Origin: JBGTSJ01 sp041940305
Lineage (GTDB): Bacteria > Planctomycetota > Planctomycetia > Planctomycetales > Planctomycetaceae
NCBI GenBank assembly: GCA_041940305.1
Contig: JBGTSJ010000009.1
Coordinates: 160,747-224,746 of the forward strand
DNA: 64,000 nucleotides
Reading direction: 5' to 3'
Numbering within the stretch: position 1 is the stretch's first letter; each line of letters starts with the position of its first letter. The position numbers and the translations under genes are program-made. Below, piece after piece: positions 29,290 through 37,247 of the stretch. The notes under the pieces are model-generated. The model saw nothing but the letters and a program-made list of their open reading frames with translations. It had not been told where the DNA came from and searched no databases.

Positions 29290-29639
29290 CACCCACCCCC
29301 CATGCCCCGTCGCGCAATCACAGCCCTCTTGTATGCGGTCTTCCGCCTGCCAGAGGCGAGCTGCTGGTTCCCGGGGAGGTATTGCCGGGGTGGTTGGTCG
29401 CGCTCCGCAACGTCCAGGGTGACTCCGGAGGAGGCTACAGGCGAGTTAGCTGGAAGCAGGACCGGGGGCCGATCCATTCCGACCGATTGCGCAGCAGGTC
29501 TCAGCTATCTGTAGAGGGACATGACAGACAAGCCGGACGGCATACCGGCCGATCCAGGCGAGCGTTAGGGCTCAGTGTAGATGTCTGTCCGGCAAGCGCT
29601 GACGGGCTCGCAAGAGAGTTGTAACCGCTCCAAAAGAAC

Positions 29640-29666
29640 AACCGCCCGGCATCGGTCCGGGCGGTT
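29640..29666 (-). terminator. Intrinsic terminator of the 60-residue gene
   Basis: On the reverse strand AACCGCCCGG and CCGGGCGGTT form a 10-bp stem with a 7-base loop, followed by GTTCTTTT. It lies just after the stop of the small gene at 29696. Confidence 0.75.
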
Positions 29667-29695
29667 TCAAATTCAGCAACGCTCAACTGACTGCG

Positions 29696-29878
29696 CTACG
29701 CTGCGCAGAGTTCCGATGGTTCGGCCGGAGCCCATCCGGAATCGGTCAGAGTGAATCCCTCCGACTCGTAGAGGTTGGCGATTTGCTCACAGAGCGCGTC
29801 TGCCTTGCTCCAGTTCGCGCCGTTGATTGCGGTGTTGAGTTCCGATTCCAGGCGACGGGCGATAGTGCGGTTCGACAT
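29696..29878 (-). CDS. Small helical protein
   Basis: 60 residues from ATG at 29878, which follows GAGGAG by about 8 bases; the frame upstream is not protein-like. It is mostly helical (RTIARRLESELNTAINGANW, then ADALCEQIANLYESEGF). No family recognised. It has its own promoter (29941-29969) matching that of the next small gene, and its own terminator, so it is an autonomous unit. Confidence 0.6.
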   Translation of the reverse strand: MSNRTIARRLESELNTAINGANWSKADALCEQIANLYESEGFTLTDSGWAPAEPSELCAA

Positions 29879-29940
29879 TACAGGTCTCCTCAAGTGGTTG
29901 GCCGTTTGTGCGGATCGACAATCGATCCGGCAACACTGAG

Positions 29941-29969
29941 AGTATCGCACACTACTTACCATTTGGCAA
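29941..29969 (-). promoter_or_regulatory. Promoter A with operator-like half sites
   Basis: Reverse strand TTGCCA, 17 bases, GATACT. The spacer starts AATGGTAAGTAGT and CTTGCC/GGTAAG arms (29955-29970) form an imperfect inverted repeat over the -35 box. It aligns base for base with promoter B. Confidence 0.6.
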
Positions 29970-30022
29970 GCATCTTCGGGGCGGAATCCGGAAGTTTGTT
30001 CCAAGTGGTCGGGTCAATGAAA

Positions 30023-30045
30023 AACCCCGGCGGATAACCGGGGTT
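30023..30045 (-). terminator. Intrinsic terminator of the 66-residue gene
   Basis: Reverse strand AACCCCGG and CCGGGGTT around a short loop, followed by a T run (30022-30019). It lies downstream of the 30081-30281 gene. Confidence 0.8.
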
Positions 30046-30080
30046 GACCAATCATGCATGGACTTAGATTGGGTGTTGGA

Positions 30081-30281
30081 TCAGCACCGGAAGAACTCCT
30101 CCGGATTGGCATCGTCCAGGATCGCCCAAACTCGCGCGGGCCAGCCCGTTTCTTGCGTGTACCGGTCTGCAGCCCGTTGTGCCTGTTCCCGAGAACTGAG
30201 GTTGCCTTCCAGGACCGCATCGCCGTACTCACCGCAGTTAGCTGTGGCGAACCAAGAAACGGTTGTTGTGGTCATGTTCAT
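30081..30281 (-). CDS. Small protein of unknown function
   Basis: 66 residues (ATG at 30281, or 30275). It follows GGGAAGGAATGA, a good ribosome-binding sequence. Sequence such as EQAQRAADRYTQETGWPARVW suggests one amphipathic helix and a small beta part. No family recognised. It has its own promoter B (30323-30351) and terminator and appears to share regulation with the 60-residue gene next to it. Confidence 0.6.
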   Translation of the reverse strand: MNMTTTTVSWFATANCGEYGDAVLEGNLSSREQAQRAADRYTQETGWPARVWAILDDANPEEFFRC

Positions 30282-30322
30282 TCCTTCCCGGTCAACTGAG
30301 GTCTGACATCAACTCTCCCAAT

Positions 30323-30351
30323 AGATTATCAGACTACTTGCCGTCTGGCAA
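30323..30351 (-). promoter_or_regulatory. Promoter B with a perfect inverted repeat
   Basis: Reverse strand TTGCCA, 17 bases, TAATCT. CTTGCC-AGAC-GGCAAG (30337-30352) is a perfect 6-bp-arm inverted repeat covering the -35 box, a good repressor site. The spacer GACGGCAAGTAGTCTGA matches promoter A (GGTAAGTAGT). Confidence 0.65.
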
Positions 30352-30352
30352 G

Positions 30353-31021
30353 CATGGGCCGTCCAGAACTTCAAAGTTTCTACCGGTCCATCGGCGCCCG
30401 ATTGTGGAATGACCACCGGTCCAGGCGAATTTAGGTTGTGACCGATTCTCCGCATCTCATGGACGTGCAACGAATCACCGACCGCTGACCGGCAAATCCA
30501 GTGAGGAAACCTGACCAGGGAGCAAACCGACCGGAGGCGTCCGGAGGCGGGAAATGCCGGAACATCGGGAGAGCAGGGAAGAGGAGGAGCTGAGAACACT
30601 CTCAATCGCTCTCCATCAGTCAGCGGATCTCTCGACATCCTGATTCCGGCCCCAAACCGCTGCAGTCACCTACCTTGCTGCAGCCGTTGGCCTGCAACAT
30701 TGTGCGATACCACCGTTTCGCATGTTGTTGCAAACCCCACGCAATGCATTGGTGGGACTAGACTTGCGAGCCCACCCGCACCCGGCTTTGAACCATCGGC
30801 CAGACCACCTTGAAATCGACGTCAGTAACCACACCTCCTGTTGGCGCCGCCATATGCGCGCACCGGGAGCCGGACCTTAGTCTCTAAGGGGTCAGGGCCA
30901 GATTTCGGAGGCCCGGAAGCGCGCCGGTGGCGAGAAGGAGGGTTACCCCGCAGTCACAGGTCCAATGCGTCCTGCCTGCCGGAAATGGGGGATTACGTGC
31001 AGGTGCCGGGCGAATGGGAGG
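30353..31021. other. Gap of about 670 bases
   Basis: No gene is supported; the open frames have no protein-like features. It contains element-motif copies at 30662 (GCAGTCACC variant) and 30949-30960 (exact), and an imperfect inverted repeat with GCAACA and TGTTGC arms around 30690-30735. The last part lies just downstream of the truncated PD-(D/E)XK-like gene. Confidence 0.4.
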
Positions 31022-31300
31022 TCACCCTCGAAGCTGAAGGGAGTGGGTCCAGCACTGCTCGGCGTCACTCAGCGAGATTGATTCGGCCCTTTTGGCCTGC
31101 ATGGCGTGATAAACGACAGTTCCGAATCGATCGATCTCGCCGAACACGATGTCCTTCCCAAACTCTTGGTCTCCGTGGTAATTGACGACGATCGCGAATC
31201 CCAGCCGTTGCAGGAGGGGAATCAAGAAGCGATCACGGAACTGTGCCTCGTCGACGAAGGCCGACAACGCGGGTTGAATTGCCACTGTGGTTACCCTCAC
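31022..31300 (-). CDS. Short PD-(D/E)XK nuclease-like protein
   Basis: 92 residues from GTG at 31300, overlapping the previous stop by one base (TAGTG). The sequence FLIPLLQRLGF, GDQEFGKDIVFGEIDRFG and AMQAKR fits the E...G-x-D...Q-x-K core of restriction-endonuclease-like folds. Known relatives are longer and continue after the Q-x-K strand; here the chain changes to SLSDAEQCWTHSLQLRG and stops, so the 3-prime end may be truncated or replaced. It is the second gene of a two-gene unit with the GNAT-hydrolase protein. Confidence 0.6.
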   Translation of the reverse strand: MRVTTVAIQPALSAFVDEAQFRDRFLIPLLQRLGFAIVVNYHGDQEFGKDIVFGEIDRFGTVVYHAMQAKRAESISLSDAEQCWTHSLQLRG

Positions 31301-33402
31301 TACAGGTCCATGACCCAGTACGGAGACCCGTCGTCAGCAATGGCTTGGCTGAGCCGCTGTCGATCAGAGGGCGGAGCGTTCCGCCGCATCAGGTCAAAAA
31401 TGTCATGAAGCAGGCTTTCTGCCTCAGCATAGTACCCGTGCCCAAGTAGCTCAAAGACATTGAACGACGGGATCTCTACGGTATCAACTCCCTGCAGCGT
31501 AGTGACTGGAGGCGTCACTCCAGCACGTGGATACTCATGCAGGAACTGTGATGCCCCAACCGCCCGATCTGATGGAGACGCATAGAGCGTACATCGCTGG
31601 GATAGGGATTGGCTGGCTCTTGCGAGCTCCTTGAACTTGGCAGCGTCGACATCAGGGGCAGCGAAGATGACCTGACTGAGTGGTGTTCGGGAGGCTACAG
31701 AAGCTCGCTCGGCGATCCTAGCCAACGCTCTCAGGAGGCCGCGATTACCCATGCTGTGGGCAATTAGGTGCAACTGCGTCAAGCCCGACTTCAATGCGAA
31801 GGCGTCCAGAAACTCTACGATTGGCTGTTCGCTGAACTCTATGGACGTTTCATCAGCGGCGTAGTCAAGCAGGGAACCGCCGGAAGGCCAACTGTAAAAA
31901 GCTGTGACCCCGGGCACCTTGAGGTCGTACCCAAGCTGTGCTGCACGAATTGCAGCGTCATCAAAGGAGACGTTGTACCCGTGGATAAACACCAGCCCGT
32001 GCCGCTGAGACGGATCGAGACCGTCCAAAATGCTGTTAATGTCCTGCCACATGTCCTCCTGCGATAGTGAGTCTCGATTCGTGATCCGCAGCCTGTCGTC
32101 CTCTCCTCGCCACCAACGCTTGTACCACGCTGACCCAACACTGCCGAACCGGTGAGACCTCGGAATCGAGACGTGACACTTACCAAAGTAGGTCTGGTTT
32201 CCCCGCTTCCCAGTAAAGCCCTGCGTCAGATCGTTGCAGTCAACAGGCTCTCGGTTCGTGCCATACCAGACTGTATAGACTCGGGGGCACGTTTCCGGAT
32301 CTAAAGCGTCGTGCGTCGATGCGGGACGCTTTGGAATGTGCGGCTCAGGTAGGGTCCCGAGAGAGTAGGGCTCAGGTAGCGCAACAAAACCGACGCCCCG
32401 TAGTGGCGACGGGTGTAGATGGAGGCCAAGTACCCGAACAATTCCTTCCAGCGCCGGGCGATTTCCTACGTCAAGATCGGCGTAGCTTACCAGTCCGCGC
32501 AGAGGGACTTTCATTTGCGAGGCAAGCTCTACTGCCATCTCAGAGAGCCTTCGACCGTATCCCTTGCCACGCTGATCCGGCCAGACGAATAGCTCCTCGA
32601 TGTCTAGCGTACCGCCTCGCCGGGCCAAGAAGCACCAGCCAATACGCTCGGCAGTTGCGGCATCGATAATCTCACGACCATGAATCTCCCGGTCGCCCCA
32701 TGAACACTTCCACAAGATCTCTTGCAGACCAGTAGTCACATTGAATGGGGGGTACGTCCCAATCCCTTCCATGCCCCAGCTTTCGACTAGGTAGCGATCA
32801 ACTATCTCAGGCGAGACTCCGCCAAAACCTCGGTAGCCCCACTCTTCGCCCCAGTGGTTCGGAAACTCGAAGACACGGAGGGAGGGGTTCCAAAGAAGTC
32901 CGCCGACAGCGTGTGAACCAATTACAGGGGCATCCGACGGGATCGTCGTGATTAGGCCATCGCGCGGATTGTGCCACTCCTCCGTTACCTCAATAGCGAT
33001 ATTTGCAGCAATTGGGTCTCCCCGACTAAGCAGCAATAGCTCCTGTGATGAGAGAATTCGGTAGTAGTGGTGTAGCCGGACGCGTGGTAGAAAGTCTGCG
33101 GGATCACACGGGTGCTCCGAACGATCACGAAAGGGCCAACTCTCTCGTCCCGGATCTCCCACGCGACGCCGAATCCGCAGGTCCGTCAGAACCCAACACC
33201 CCTCGGTGTCGGCGACATGTTCCCGGCCTTCCAGCGAGTAGCCCAAGTACCATGTGAAATTTGAGGCATGCCAATTTCGTATGCGGTCCGGGTGACCAAG
33301 TGGATCTTCAATCGCCTTGACCTTCTTGACGCGCGTGCCCTTCCGAGACCCGAACGGACGTACCTCAACGTAGTCGTAAATGAGTGGGACGGATCGAGGC
33401 AT
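31300..33402 (-). CDS. Multidomain protein: unknown N-terminus, GNAT domain, DUF900 alpha/beta hydrolase
   Basis: 700 residues. Residues 1-240 are unrecognised. About 245-335 looks like a GNAT acetyltransferase, with the acetyl-CoA loop DQRGKGYGRRL (about 276-286). About 376-690 is a DUF900-type alpha/beta hydrolase: VFIHGYNVSFDDAA (about 471), nucleophile Ser550 in AHSMGN, an Asp in AAPDVDAAKF (about 584) and His655 in LGHGYY. I do not know this architecture as a described system. The coupled nuclease-like gene and its place in a mobile element suggest a defence or toxin role; that is inference. Start ATG at 33402. Confidence 0.7.
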   Translation of the reverse strand: MPRSVPLIYDYVEVRPFGSRKGTRVKKVKAIEDPLGHPDRIRNWHASNFTWYLGYSLEGREHVADTEGCWVLTDLRIRRRVGDPGRESWPFRDRSEHPCDPADFLPRVRLHHYYRILSSQELLLLSRGDPIAANIAIEVTEEWHNPRDGLITTIPSDAPVIGSHAVGGLLWNPSLRVFEFPNHWGEEWGYRGFGGVSPEIVDRYLVESWGMEGIGTYPPFNVTTGLQEILWKCSWGDREIHGREIIDAATAERIGWCFLARRGGTLDIEELFVWPDQRGKGYGRRLSEMAVELASQMKVPLRGLVSYADLDVGNRPALEGIVRVLGLHLHPSPLRGVGFVALPEPYSLGTLPEPHIPKRPASTHDALDPETCPRVYTVWYGTNREPVDCNDLTQGFTGKRGNQTYFGKCHVSIPRSHRFGSVGSAWYKRWWRGEDDRLRITNRDSLSQEDMWQDINSILDGLDPSQRHGLVFIHGYNVSFDDAAIRAAQLGYDLKVPGVTAFYSWPSGGSLLDYAADETSIEFSEQPIVEFLDAFALKSGLTQLHLIAHSMGNRGLLRALARIAERASVASRTPLSQVIFAAPDVDAAKFKELARASQSLSQRCTLYASPSDRAVGASQFLHEYPRAGVTPPVTTLQGVDTVEIPSFNVFELLGHGYYAEAESLLHDIFDLMRRNAPPSDRQRLSQAIADDGSPYWVMDL

Positions 33403-33459
33403 GCTTCAGGAGCTCACATCGACAAGGCGATATAGTCAAGGCAGCCAGGTAAGCTGAAC

Positions 33460-33708
33460 TTAGTGCTCGGTGTCCTTCGGGGGGTTCGGGTCTTTGGCCG
33501 GTGGGATCGTGTCCTTGCTGACGATCTTGCCGCGCTCCCCCTTCGTCGTCAGTTCACCTCCTCCGGCCTTCTTGAGCATCTCCTTCGCAGCTTTGTTGGC
33601 CTGAGCCTGAGTGTCATGCAGGCTGGACGCCCTTGTGGCGCCATTCAGCTTGTTGGCCCACCGGCCGTCCTCGGTCTTGAACACCGTTCGATTGTTCTTC
33701 TTAGCCAT
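33460..33708 (-). CDS. DUF2188 domain protein
   Basis: 82 residues. TVFKTEDGRWANKLNGATRA, then DTQAQANKAAKEM and GERGKIVSKD follow the DUF2188 pattern (a small fold that carries W-x-V-K, T-x-x-E-A-x-x-x-A and G-R-I blocks). Function unknown; the family is common near restriction and mobile genes. The C-terminus adds a Pro/Asp tail. Its promoter region (33720-33800) contains repeated CAGTCTA/AGACTGT units. Confidence 0.8.
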   Translation of the reverse strand: MAKKNNRTVFKTEDGRWANKLNGATRASSLHDTQAQANKAAKEMLKKAGGGELTTKGERGKIVSKDTIPPAKDPNPPKDTEH

Positions 33709-33719
33709 CGCGTGCTCTC

Positions 33720-33809
33720 CGTCTGAACTCGACAGGTGCGTGAACTACGGCTAGAGGATAGACTGTTCGTCTGTAGACTGTAAACGATACCGGTTGACAA
33801 GGTTTCTGG
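33720..33809. promoter_or_regulatory. Divergent promoter region with AGACTGT repeats
   Basis: Between the DUF2188 gene (reverse) and the forward four-gene cluster. AGACTGT occurs twice (TAGACTGTTCGTC and TAGACTGTAAACG), about 17 bases apart, and TTTACA lies at a -35-like place on the reverse strand. TTGACA occurs on the forward strand near 33795, but close to the coding start. Confidence 0.4.
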
Positions 33810-34469
33810 ATGATCTGCGCCGGAAAGAGCCACGACACCCGCCTCCCGCAGTCGGAACTGGTCTACACAGCCTTCCGCCTCTGCTTCTTTGACGTTGCCA
33901 GCGATGTTGACATGCAGCGTCAGCCCTGGGGGTCGGATGATGAAGACCCTGACGACCTGATCGGTTTCCTGGCGTGGAAGGTTCCCTTCTTTCAGGCGGT
34001 TCCTCCGATCATCCAACTCGACCTCCTGGCTGCCTTGTGGCGGAAGCATTCGGACGACAAGCTGCACGAGATCTACCTCGCCGAGGCTGCAGTCCTGTAT
34101 GCCATCCTGACGGACGCTGGGAGAATCGCGACTGAAATCTGGGATTATGCCCTTCCCGACTTTCTCACGGATGGTCCCCTGAAGATTGCTGCTGATGTGA
34201 GTTCAGATATTGAGCAGGTACTGGCCGAGCAGTTTGACGAATTCTGGGATGATGAGGATTTCCTTTTGATCGAGATGAGTCAGGATGGCGTTCCATTTCA
34301 GCGGACTCCCGCAGGTGCCCTCCTAGGGCTTCCCGACGAGTGGGTGGACGAGATGTACGAGATCCTCGGTCGTGCCAAGCCCCGCCCAACCATGCTCGAT
34401 GACCTCGCAGGACTGCTGACCGAGGAGGAGCGAGAGAGTCACCGATTCCTGCTAGAACCAGAAACGTAA
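33810..34469 (+). CDS. Acidic protein of unknown function
   Basis: 219 residues, ATG at 33810. It is helical and strongly acidic (GSDDEDPDDLIGFLAW; EFWDDEDFLLIEM). No family recognised. It is the first gene of a forward cluster with the zinc-ribbon protein (46 bases on), the protease and the membrane protein. An acidic adaptor or inhibitor is possible but not supported by motifs. Confidence 0.6.
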   Translation: MICAGKSHDTRLPQSELVYTAFRLCFFDVASDVDMQRQPWGSDDEDPDDLIGFLAWKVPFFQAVPPIIQLDLLAALWRKHSDDKLHEIYLAEAAVLYAILTDAGRIATEIWDYALPDFLTDGPLKIAADVSSDIEQVLAEQFDEFWDDEDFLLIEMSQDGVPFQRTPAGALLGLPDEWVDEMYEILGRAKPRPTMLDDLAGLLTEEERESHRFLLEPET

Positions 34470-34515
34470 ATGAGGCGAAGCGGTGTCGATGTAATTACTC
34501 CGAAGGAGATGGGCC

Positions 34516-35220
34516 ATGCCCTTTCGAGTACGCTGCTCTTGTGGCGCCACACTGAAGGTTAGAGACGATCTCGCCGGGAAGACCGGCCAGTGTCCCAAGT
34601 GTGGTGACTCAATCCCCCTCGTTGAGCGTCGGGCAGCGCCGTCCCCGATTGCTGTTGCCGCTGCAGAGGAGCGTACCTCGTGGGACTTTCTTGATGATGA
34701 GGACTCTGCGTCCACCGCCTCGACTCCACCCGTCCCGGAGCAGACGAACTCAAAACTGACGCCGTGCCCAGACTGTGGGAAGCTAGTGTCTAAGCGAGCG
34801 AGTCAATGTCCCAACTGCGGCTGTCCGATCAGCACTGGCGAAACGTCGGCGTCTGACCCGCCTGTTCAATCGGTGCGGCGGCCGGATGTGGTTCGCTACG
34901 ACGCGGACCTGGATCTGTTCACAGGCACCACGGTCCTCATGGTGAAGCTGGCGATGCGGGCGGTGCAGCAGCTTGGATGGAAGATCGAGACCGCAAACGA
35001 AGCGCTGGGCATTGTCTCTTTCGAGACGGGAATGAGTTGGGGATCGTGGAGCGGAGTGTCCTGCTCGCTGAACATGGAGGAGGTATCCCCGAACGCTTTC
35101 CGGGTCGTCGGTACAGGCAAGCAGAACCTTCGGGGCGGGCAGTTGATCGCACTCGATTTTGGGGAGGCCCAAGGTAAGGCCCGGCGAGTGATTCAGGTAA
35201 TGCAGGAGCTGGCGTCATAA
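34516..35220 (+). CDS. Double zinc-ribbon protein
   Basis: 234 residues; ATG at 34516 follows GAAGGAGAT, a good ribosome-binding site. The first zinc ribbon is C-S-C...CPKCG (residues 8-30), like the planctomycete N-terminal ribbon that begins MPFRVRCSCG. A second, CPDCG...CPNCG, is at about 89-110. The C-terminal part (about 130-234) is a small alpha/beta domain with AMRAVQQLGWKIETANEA. No catalytic site is evident. It may be a regulatory or scaffold protein for the protease encoded next. Confidence 0.72.
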   Translation: MPFRVRCSCGATLKVRDDLAGKTGQCPKCGDSIPLVERRAAPSPIAVAAAEERTSWDFLDDEDSASTASTPPVPEQTNSKLTPCPDCGKLVSKRASQCPNCGCPISTGETSASDPPVQSVRRPDVVRYDADLDLFTGTTVLMVKLAMRAVQQLGWKIETANEALGIVSFETGMSWGSWSGVSCSLNMEEVSPNAFRVVGTGKQNLRGGQLIALDFGEAQGKARRVIQVMQELAS

Positions 35221-35249
35221 CAACCGAGGATTCTTCTGGAGGGCCGATC

Positions 35250-36524
35250 ATGCGCACACTCGCAGTCACAGCAATTGTCTTAGGGCTCACCTCCTGGCTT
35301 CCCGCCGAGGTTACGTTCGATGCTGAACAACTGAAACGGTCGGTTGTCGTCATCGAGGCGCTCGACAAGTACGGCGAACCCCTCGGGCATGGCTCAGGCT
35401 TTGCCGTCGCCGAGAGAGGAGTAGTTGCCACGAACGTCCACGTTCTGGAGGGAGGGCACCGCTTCAAGGTCACTCTCGCAGACGGCAGTGTCTGCATTGT
35501 TGAGGGCATCTGGACCTTCGATCGGGAGAATGACCTGGCCCTGATCCAGTTGGCCGATCCGGAAGGAGCCGGGAATCTTCCTCCGCTGCTGCTGGCAGAC
35601 GATGATGAGGTTCAGGTGGGCATGGATGTATTTGCTGTGGGCCATCCCCGAGGACTACGTTTCACTGTTACACGGGGCATCATCAGCGCGATCAATCGAC
35701 GCCTGAATGAACTGGGGCCGAATGAGTCGCCGGTGGCAAAGTTGCAGTCAGATGTGGCTATCGCAGGAGGAAGCAGCGGCGGTCCGTGGATCAACTCGAA
35801 GGGCGAAGTCGTAGGAGTGACCGTAAGCGGCTTGATCGATTCCGAAGCGTTCAATTTCGCCGCACATGTCCAGCACCTCCGCGCCCTGTTGGAGCGAGAC
35901 CGAGACCGGCTCCTCCCTCGTGACCACCTGTCAGGGGAGAAGGCCCTGACTTCGAGATGGAAGGCCCTCTTTCCCGGAGACTCATGGAAGAATCTTCCCG
36001 AGCTGACTTTCACCGGACCAGGAGGAGACCGGAATGTCATCGCATTCTTCAAGCCAGACGGTGAGATCGCTGAGCGGAGCCGGAACCTGCAACTGGTCTC
36101 GGGCCAGAGAGCGGCAATCGGCTTGGAATCCGGCGTAGACGAGTTCGAGCTGGAGATGGAGACCACCCTCGATGGAACTGGGAACTGGTTCCTACTGTTC
36201 GGGTGGGATGGAGCCAACGGCTACCTGATGCACCAGATCGCGTTGCGGAGGTCAGGGGCTTGGTCGCTGGCCGAGATTCGCGATGGGAAGGCCGTGGCGG
36301 GCGAGAATCACTACCACAGCGGAAAGACGCTCCCGGCTGGGTATCACCGCCTGACGCTTCAGGTGGAAGAGAAGAAGGCCACGTTGCGAGTGGGAAGCGA
36401 GATCCTCATAAACCATGCTAACATGCCAGCCCTTGGAGAGGGCGACGTGATCCTCGGTATGGCGCCGAACCAGTACGGCAGCAGGCCGATGAGAATCCGG
36501 AGGCTGAGGATCAGGGGCCTGTGA
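35250..36524 (+). CDS. Secreted trypsin-like (S1C) serine protease with C-terminal sandwich domain
   Basis: 424 residues; a signal peptide (AVTAIVLGLTSWLPA) follows ATG at 35250. The catalytic triad is clear: His in VVATNVHVLEG, Asp in FDRENDLALIQL and Ser in IAGGSSGGPW, the DegP-like order. No PDZ domain follows. Instead residues about 255-424 look like a concanavalin-type beta-sandwich (NWFLLFGWDG ... MAPNQYGSRPMRIRRLRI). The first codons include a copy of the element motif (CGCAGTCACA at 35261). Its stop overlaps the next start (GTGA). Confidence 0.85.
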   Translation: MRTLAVTAIVLGLTSWLPAEVTFDAEQLKRSVVVIEALDKYGEPLGHGSGFAVAERGVVATNVHVLEGGHRFKVTLADGSVCIVEGIWTFDRENDLALIQLADPEGAGNLPPLLLADDDEVQVGMDVFAVGHPRGLRFTVTRGIISAINRRLNELGPNESPVAKLQSDVAIAGGSSGGPWINSKGEVVGVTVSGLIDSEAFNFAAHVQHLRALLERDRDRLLPRDHLSGEKALTSRWKALFPGDSWKNLPELTFTGPGGDRNVIAFFKPDGEIAERSRNLQLVSGQRAAIGLESGVDEFELEMETTLDGTGNWFLLFGWDGANGYLMHQIALRRSGAWSLAEIRDGKAVAGENHYHSGKTLPAGYHRLTLQVEEKKATLRVGSEILINHANMPALGEGDVILGMAPNQYGSRPMRIRRLRIRGL

Positions 36525-37087
36525 CTACCATGCCGCAATCAGACGACAAAACCGACTGGGCAAAGCTGGCAGAGATCGCTCAGTCCCGGCTTTTTGACCG
36601 GCGAGCGATGGAGTGGAAGCTGGCGTTTGGGTTCTGGTCCGGTATCGCGGTTGTCACTTGGGCGATCCTGCAGAAGTGTGAAACGCTTGTTTCCACGGCG
36701 GCAGATTCGGCTCAGTTGAGCATGATATTCGGGGTGGCGTATCTGGTGCTTGCGGCTATCGTCGTCGCGCTCGTCCTCCTTCCAATACAGAATGGATTTG
36801 CAGGGGATACCGAGTTCTTTCGGCACTACATGGATCGTGCTCAAGGGCGGGAATCCAGCCATCCGAACGATCGAGCCGTAAGAGGTGGATGGAGACCCGA
36901 GAACCATGTATGGTTCTGGAGCCAGGTGCTGCTAACTCTGACGTTTTTAACGATCTCCTACGTACTGGTTTTTTACTCGCTCGATCGAGCTGCAAAAAAG
37001 GCTGCTAGCTCCGCATCGGCAGAATCTACGACGGCAAACGACGAAAGCCGAGAACCCCCGTCAGGGAGCCCTCGGCCAATGCGATGA
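36521..37087 (+). CDS. Three-TM membrane protein
   Basis: 188 residues from GTG at 36521 (overlapping the protease stop) or ATG at 36530. Membrane segments lie at about 36-55, 70-92 and 128-150. The intervening loop is polar (AGDTEFFRHYMDRAQGRESS) and the C-terminal tail is Ser/Ala-rich. No family recognised. Translational coupling to the protease suggests they work together. The 3-prime end overlaps the displaced integrase segment on the other strand by about 60 bases. Confidence 0.65.
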   Translation: MTTMPQSDDKTDWAKLAEIAQSRLFDRRAMEWKLAFGFWSGIAVVTWAILQKCETLVSTAADSAQLSMIFGVAYLVLAAIVVALVLLPIQNGFAGDTEFFRHYMDRAQGRESSHPNDRAVRGGWRPENHVWFWSQVLLTLTFLTISYVLVFYSLDRAAKKAASSASAESTTANDESREPPSGSPRPMR

Positions 37088-37228
37088 TTTGGGTTCGGAT
37101 ATCAGCAGGTAGGAGGGGCCACACTTCGATCAGGGTCTGGAGGGATGCCTCGCAGTCACAGGAGGTTTGCAGCGCCTCATGCAGCGCGCCAATTGATGCC
37201 TCGATTTCCTCGCTAAAACAGGCCGTGG
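37026..37228 (-). other. int: Displaced C-terminal segment of the integrase
   Basis: 67 codons from the edge of the right att core to a stop at 37026. In the circle, the core of attP would join residue 415 of the integrase (ending YTPQDS) to this segment (starting TTACFSEEIEASIG) without a change of frame: TAC of the core starts at 17308 on the left and at 37247 on the right, both in the same codon phase. The segment is protein-like, with LIEVWPLLPADIRTQIIAL near the end. In the integrated state it has no start of its own beyond chromosomal sequence. I recall W-P-x-L-P-x-x-I-R endings in other planctomycete integrases, which needs checking. Confidence 0.75.
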
Positions 37229-37247
37229 TCGAGTCCTGCGGGGTGTA
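37229..37247 (+). repeat. attR core (19 bp)
   Basis: TCGAGTCCTGCGGGGTGTA, identical to the tRNA-Arg 3-prime end at 17290-17308. The flanking bases differ on both sides (GG before and GT after, against GT before and CT after in the tRNA copy), so the repeat is exactly 19 bp. Confidence 0.93.

Noticed and set aside
29142..29624. Forward open frame of 160 codons upstream of the XRE gene
   Set aside because: Low-complexity Pro/Arg sequence reading through the G/C-run palindromes; no start signal.
30309..30638. Reverse open frame of 109 codons
   Set aside because: Composition is not protein-like and it overlaps promoter B.
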